In this document: in pieces, positions 5,850 through 9,632 of the stretch
Layout: the number at the start of each line of letters is the position of its first letter
Numbering within the stretch: position 1 is the stretch's first letter
NCBI GenBank assembly: GCA_002348005.1
Contig: DDYQ01000255.1
Location: forward strand, 1 to 9,632
Direction of reading: 5' to 3'
DNA length: 9,632 nucleotides
Origin: Desulfobacteraceae bacterium UBA2230
Lineage (GTDB): Bacteria; Desulfobacterota; Desulfobacteria; Desulfobacterales; Desulfosarcinaceae
Position numbers and translations under genes: made by a program
Notes under the pieces: model-generated
Seen by the model: the letters and a program-made list of their open reading frames with translations, nothing else
Databases searched by the model: none
What the model was told of the DNA's origin: nothing

Positions 5850-5859
5850 CAGCCGGATC
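5817..5859. terminator. Nested hairpin over the stop codon of the 60-aa gene
   Basis: The outer stem pairs GATCCGGC (5817-5824) with GCCGGATC (5852-5859). Inside it, GGCCCG (5829-5834) pairs with CGGGCC (5839-5844) around a GAAG tetraloop. Both stems are perfect. The structure includes the TGA at 5847-5849 and lies in the convergent gap with sppA, so it may stop or stabilise transcripts from both sides. No T-run follows on either strand. Confidence 0.45.
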
Positions 5860-5889
5860 AAACGCGCGGCGCGAAGGGGCCGGGTTGGT

Positions 5890-6873
5890 TCAGCCGCCGA
5901 AGGCCTCCGGCCAGAGGTAATAGAATCCAGGGTCGAGCGTGAACCCCAGGGGCGCCAGGATGGGAAACGCGGCACCCAGGCCGCCCGGTTCCTGTTTTCC
6001 GGAAGGGTGGGGATTGTAGATATTGTCGTTTTCCGTGGTTTCGCGCCGGTAGGTCACCACCCGCGCATCCGCCGGCAAACCGGCCATCACTTTGGCCTTG
6101 ACGATCGCATCGCTCAGATATCCCAGTTCGTCGACCAGGCCCATGTCCCTGGCCTCCGGCGCCAGGAAAATGCGGGCGGTGGCGATCTGCTCCCGCTGGT
6201 TCGGTTCGAATTTCCGGTGCAGCATGGCCAGATCCAGGAAACGGGTCGCCAGACCATCGGTCAACTGCTGGAAAAGGGCATGCTCCGCCTCCGTGGTCTG
6301 CCGAAAGGGTGAGCCCATATCCTTGTAGGTTCCCGATTTGTTGACCGTCATGCCGGCACCGACTTTTTCCATCAGCTCCACGAGCCGGGGGCGGGCGAAA
6401 ATGACCCCCACCGACCCGGTCAGCGTGGTGGGATGGGCCATGATCCAATCGGCCGGCAGCGAGACGTAATAGCCCCCCGAGGCGGCAAGGTCCATCATCG
6501 AAACGATCATCTTGACCCCGCTCTTTTCCTTGTAGGCGCTGATTTCGTGATACAGGATGTCGCTTGCCGTGACGGTGCCGCCCGGCGAATTGACCTTGAG
6601 CAGCAGGGCCTTGATGTTGGGGTCTTTTTCGGCCTGGCGCAGGTGCGACACGATCTCCTGCACCATGCTGGGCTTGCTGCGCAGGAGGCGCTCCTGGGGC
6701 TGATCGGAGATCACGCCATGAATCGTGACCACCAGGATCTTCTGGTCGCCGGTCCCTTCCAGGGTCAGTTCCCGCAGCGGTCCCGCCTCGGGAAAAAGCG
6801 AGAACTTGGGCAAAGAGCAGCCCACGGCCGTTACGCAAAACACCATCAGGACCAGCAGGGTTCGCATTTTCAT
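5890..6873 (-). CDS. sppA: SppA-like signal peptide peptidase with lipoprotein signal (S49 peptidase, 327 aa)
   Basis: This is a serine-lysine peptidase of family S49, which degrades leftover signal peptides and membrane-associated fragments at the outer face of the inner membrane. Key segments are VNSPGGTVTASD (~94-105), the nucleophile S132 in LAASGGYYVS, TGSVGVI (~152-158) and general base K179 in NKSGTYKDMGSPFR. The S-K distance of 47 residues fits short bacterial SppA proteins (the half-length form). Unlike most SppA it begins with a lipoprotein-type signal: MKMRTLLVLM, then A16-V17-G18-C19. A distinct tail (~278-327), rich in Pro, Gly and aromatics, follows the peptidase domain. The ATG at 6873 is chosen because GGAGG (6879-6883) lies five bases before it; ATGs at 6885 and 6867 are less well served. 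Family is sure; lipid anchoring is predicted. Confidence 0.93.
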   Translation of the reverse strand: MKMRTLLVLMVFCVTAVGCSLPKFSLFPEAGPLRELTLEGTGDQKILVVTIHGVISDQPQERLLRSKPSMVQEIVSHLRQAEKDPNIKALLLKVNSPGGTVTASDILYHEISAYKEKSGVKMIVSMMDLAASGGYYVSLPADWIMAHPTTLTGSVGVIFARPRLVELMEKVGAGMTVNKSGTYKDMGSPFRQTTEAEHALFQQLTDGLATRFLDLAMLHRKFEPNQREQIATARIFLAPEARDMGLVDELGYLSDAIVKAKVMAGLPADARVVTYRRETTENDNIYNPHPSGKQEPGGLGAAFPILAPLGFTLDPGFYYLWPEAFGG

Positions 6874-7110
6874 CGACGCCTCCATTTTTCCAGTATTGAT
6901 GAAACCTTCAGATGGGGCTGAAAGCGGATCAGCCGCTGCGCCCTGAATTGCAAACCACTCGGTTTCAGAGGTCGTCGGTTTCAGCCGTCATCTCACCCTT
7001 TGGCGAGCGCGTCACCCTTCGCCTACGGCTCGGCTTCCGGGTGTTCAACGCCGCCGGGGTTTGTAGATCACCATAATACAGCTTGAGACATTCACCAGTC
7101 CCGCCGGCGG
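6874..7110. other. Spacer between polA and sppA with short repeats
   Basis: No gene is seen. Two direct repeats are visible: CGGTTTCAG at 6960-6968 and 6976-6984, and TCACCCTT at 6993-7000 and 7012-7019. Weak pairings also occur: AGCGG/CCGCT at 6923-6937, and CACCC (7013-7017) with GGGTG (7039-7043). Just after the polA stop lies the self-complementary CCGCCGGCGG (7101-7110). No T-tailed terminator is visible. Read leftward, TATTAT (7078-7073) is a possible -10 box for sppA but has no good -35 partner. Confidence 0.45.
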
Positions 7111-9632
7111 TTAATGCGCATCCGCCCAATTCGGACCCCAGGCCAGATTGACTTTCAGGGGCACGTCCAGCTCCCAGATATTTTCCATGATCCGGCAGGC
7201 AAGGGTTTTGAGCGCTTCCAGATCCTGCGGCGCCACTTCGAACACGATCTCATCGTGCACCGACAGGAGCATGTCGGCCTCGAGCCGCGCTTCGGCCATG
7301 GCGGCGTCCACGCGGATCATGGCCAGCTTGATCAGGTCGGCGGCCGTGCCCTGGATGGGCATGTTCACGGCCGTACGCTCGGCGAACTGCCGGATCACCA
7401 TGTTGGGGCTGTTGATGTCGGGCAGCAGGCGCTGCCGGCCCAGCAGCGTGCTGATGCTGCCGTCGCGCCGCGCCTGCGTGATCGTGCGCTCGATGTAGCT
7501 TTTTACACCCTGGTAGTGCTGAAAATACTGGTCGATGTAAATCTGGGCCATTTTGGGGGTAATGCCCAGTTCGCGCGACAAACCGAAGGCGCTCATCCCG
7601 TAGATGATTCCGAAATTGATCACCTTGGCCTGACGCCGCAGTTCATCCGAGACCTCGTCCAGGGGGATCCTGAAGACTTCGCTGGCCGTGCGGCCGTGAA
7701 TATCCTGACCGCTGAGGAAACTCTCGATCAGAATGGGGTCGCGCGCCACATGGGCCAGCAGGCGCAGCTCGATCTGCGAGTAATCGGCCGAAAGCATCAC
7801 CCAGCCCGGCCGGGGAACGAACGCCCTGCGGATTTCGCGGCCTTCTTCGGTCCGGATGGGAATGTTCTGCAGGTTGGGGTCTGAGCTGCTCAGACGGCCG
7901 GTGGCCGCAATGGTCTGGTTGAACGAGGTGTGAATACGGCCGGTGCGCGGGTCGATCTGTTCGAGCAGGGCATCCGCATAGGTGGACTTGAGCTTGGACA
8001 GGGAACGGTGGCGCAGAATCAGGGCCGGCAGTTCATGCTGCTCGGCCAGGCGCATCAGAACATCCACATCCGTCGAATAGCCGGTCTTCTTCTTGGTCTT
8101 CTTGGCGGTCGGCAGTCCCAGTTTTTCGAACAGAATGTAACCGAGCTGCTGGGCCGACTGGATGTTGAAGGGTTCGCCGGCCCACCGGTGGATCTCGCTT
8201 TCCAGATGCAGCAGCTGACGTTCGAAAGCCTGCGACAGGTCGCGCAGTTTCTCCTGATCCAGGCACACGCCGGTCATCTCCATGGCGGTGAGGACCGGAA
8301 TCAGGGGCATTTCGACCTGTTCGAGAAGGGGCATCAGCCCGAGCTTGCGAAGTTCCGGTTCCAGGATCTCGCTGGCCCGGATGACCAGATCGGCATCTTC
8401 GCAGGCATAGGGCACGGCCTGCTCCAGTTCCACCTGGTCGAAGGTGACCATGTTTTTGCCCTTGCCGGCCACATCGCTGAAGGTGATCGACTTGTGATTC
8501 AGATAATCCAGCGCGATCTGATCGAGGCTATGCACCCGTTTGGAGGGGTTCAAGAGGTATGAGGCCAGCATCGTGTCAAATTCCACCCCGGCCAGTGCCA
8601 CGCCGTAATGGGATAGCACGATCCAGTCATATTTGATATTTTGCCCCACCTTTCTAAGTTCCGGATTTTCCAGCACCGGTTTCAGAGATGCCAGCACCCG
8701 GTCGCGTGCCAGCTGCTTTGGAATGATGTCCGCATCGTGGCCGCAGGGAATATAGAAGCCCTCATCGGCTTTCATAGCGAAGGAAAGACCGACCAATTCA
8801 GCCCTCATGGGGTCTTTGGCGGTGGTTTCCGTGTCCAGTGCGAAGACCGGGGTGGATGTCAGACGCGAAATGAGCGTCTCAAGGGCTTCAATATCCATAA
8901 CAGCTTGATATTTTTTGGCACCCGTTTGGGCTGGCTGTGAAAACGACTGCTGAAGCTGCGAAAACTCGAGTGTTTTAAATAATTCCTGAAGTTTTTCCGC
9001 GTCCGGTTCCCGGCGACAAAAAGCTTCCTTTTCAAATAAAACAGGAACTTGACAATTAATGGTGACCAGTTTTTTGCTCAGGAAGGCCTGATCCTTAAAC
9101 CCGCTTAATTTTTCCCGCCGGCTTTTTGAGGTTAATGTGTCCAGGGAAGCATACAGCCTTTCCATCCCACCGAAGGTTTGAATGAGGGACAAGGCTGTTT
9201 TCTCGCCGATTCCAGGCACTCCCGGCACGTTGTCAGACGTGTCGCCGGAAAGGCCCATCACGTCGATCAACTGCAAGGGATCAAGTCCGAAGGTGTTTCG
9301 AACCGAGGCTTGATCAATGGATTTCTCTTTCATCGGGTCCCAGATGCTGATTTTTTCCGTGACAAGCTGCATGAAATCCTTGTCCCCCGTCACCATCACC
9401 CGCCAAAACCCGGCCGATTCGGCTGCTTTCGCGATGGTTCCGATCACGTCATCGGCCTCATAGCCCGGCATCTCAAAAAGCGTTATCCGCATCGCCCGAA
9501 CAATTTCTTTGATATAAGGAAGCTGAACGGCCATATCCTCGGGCATGGGCGGCCGGTTTGCTTTATAGGCGGCGAACATTTCATGCCGGAATGTGGGTCC
9601 TTTGGCATCAAAAAACATCCCGATATATTCCG
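7111..9632 (-). CDS. polA: DNA polymerase I (5' end outside window)
   Basis: PolA fills gaps during repair and replaces RNA primers on lagging-strand fragments. The visible 839 residues lack only about the first 60; the frame is open to the edge, reading EYIGMFFDAKGPTFRHEMF. The 5'-nuclease domain (~1-230) has YEADDVIGT, VTGDKDFMQLV and the helix-hairpin-helix region SGDTSDNVPGVPGIGEKTA. The 3'-5' exonuclease domain (~245-430) keeps its metal ligands: DTET (Exo I), GQNIKYD (Exo II) and YACEDADL (Exo III), so proofreading is probably active, which many Gram-positive PolAs have lost. The polymerase domain has motif A DYSQIELR (near 7765-7788), motif B RRQAKVINFGIIYG with phenylalanine at the dNTP-selective position, and motif C VHDE (near 7247-7258). 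The 5' third is visibly poorer in G+C than the rest. The stop is TAA at 7111-7113. Confidence 0.97.
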   Translation of the reverse strand, partial: EYIGMFFDAKGPTFRHEMFAAYKANRPPMPEDMAVQLPYIKEIVRAMRITLFEMPGYEADDVIGTIAKAAESAGFWRVMVTGDKDFMQLVTEKISIWDPMKEKSIDQASVRNTFGLDPLQLIDVMGLSGDTSDNVPGVPGIGEKTALSLIQTFGGMERLYASLDTLTSKSRREKLSGFKDQAFLSKKLVTINCQVPVLFEKEAFCRREPDAEKLQELFKTLEFSQLQQSFSQPAQTGAKKYQAVMDIEALETLISRLTSTPVFALDTETTAKDPMRAELVGLSFAMKADEGFYIPCGHDADIIPKQLARDRVLASLKPVLENPELRKVGQNIKYDWIVLSHYGVALAGVEFDTMLASYLLNPSKRVHSLDQIALDYLNHKSITFSDVAGKGKNMVTFDQVELEQAVPYACEDADLVIRASEILEPELRKLGLMPLLEQVEMPLIPVLTAMEMTGVCLDQEKLRDLSQAFERQLLHLESEIHRWAGEPFNIQSAQQLGYILFEKLGLPTAKKTKKKTGYSTDVDVLMRLAEQHELPALILRHRSLSKLKSTYADALLEQIDPRTGRIHTSFNQTIAATGRLSSSDPNLQNIPIRTEEGREIRRAFVPRPGWVMLSADYSQIELRLLAHVARDPILIESFLSGQDIHGRTASEVFRIPLDEVSDELRRQAKVINFGIIYGMSAFGLSRELGITPKMAQIYIDQYFQHYQGVKSYIERTITQARRDGSISTLLGRQRLLPDINSPNMVIRQFAERTAVNMPIQGTAADLIKLAMIRVDAAMAEARLEADMLLSVHDEIVFEVAPQDLEALKTLACRIMENIWELDVPLKVNLAWGPNWADAH

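Noticed and set aside
5858..6838. 326-codon leftward frame overlapping sppA
   Set aside because: The alternative frame has every S49 motif, including Ser and Lys; this one is low-complexity Gly/Arg-rich.
1..9632. CRISPR array, tRNA/rRNA genes, insertion sequence, phage or defence system
   Set aside because: No regular repeats with spacers, no recognised RNA gene, no transposase or integrase, and no defence-type domain was seen on either strand.

Overview
The window is a high-GC bacterial chromosome segment (genes look roughly 60-65% G+C by eye) carrying mostly housekeeping and lipid or envelope genes. No phage, transposon, CRISPR or RNA genes are visible. Gene content suggests a Desulfobacterota-like (deltaproteobacterial) anaerobe: a FadN-type 3-hydroxyacyl-CoA dehydrogenase behind a TGAATGA-N4-TCATTCA operator, a DUF1848 protein, a response-regulator/cyclase fusion, several lipoproteins and small conserved-looking proteins. 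This placement is an inference from gene style, not from a marker gene.

Left edge (1-963): the 5' part of a FadN-like beta-oxidation enzyme is read leftward. Its promoter (a TTGACA box and an extended -10) abuts a perfect 8+8 bp palindrome matching the operator of TetR-type fatty-acid-degradation repressors. An AT-rich stretch holding a second, 14-bp palindrome separates it from the next unit.

Right-reading cluster (964-3152): a 112-aa protein of unknown function with an acidic tail, a DUF1848 protein starting at TTG just past the previous stop codon, and a DusB-type tRNA-dihydrouridine synthase starting inside the 3' end of the DUF1848 gene. Spacing of +1 nt and an overlap of 20 nt suggest one translationally coupled operon. 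About 300 bases later comes a stand-alone receiver-domain/class III nucleotidyl cyclase protein (3451-4470), which ends facing a leftward lipoprotein gene across a GC-rich hairpin.

Middle (4514-5849): a leftward outer-membrane-type lipoprotein (305 aa) and a rightward 60-aa protein diverge from a shared intergenic region with a promoter candidate on each strand. The 60-aa gene ends in a nested hairpin that covers its stop codon and lies between convergent genes.

Right (5890-9632): a leftward SppA-like S49 peptidase with a lipoprotein signal, a 237-bp spacer with short repeats, and a nearly complete polA encoding DNA polymerase I with intact 5'-nuclease, 3'-5' exonuclease and polymerase motifs. 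Its first ~60 codons lie beyond the right edge. No clearly new multi-gene system is visible. The most interesting points are the fatty-acid-type operator, the 112-aa/DUF1848/dusB coupling, the cyclase with a changed substrate-pocket residue, and the small unassigned proteins.
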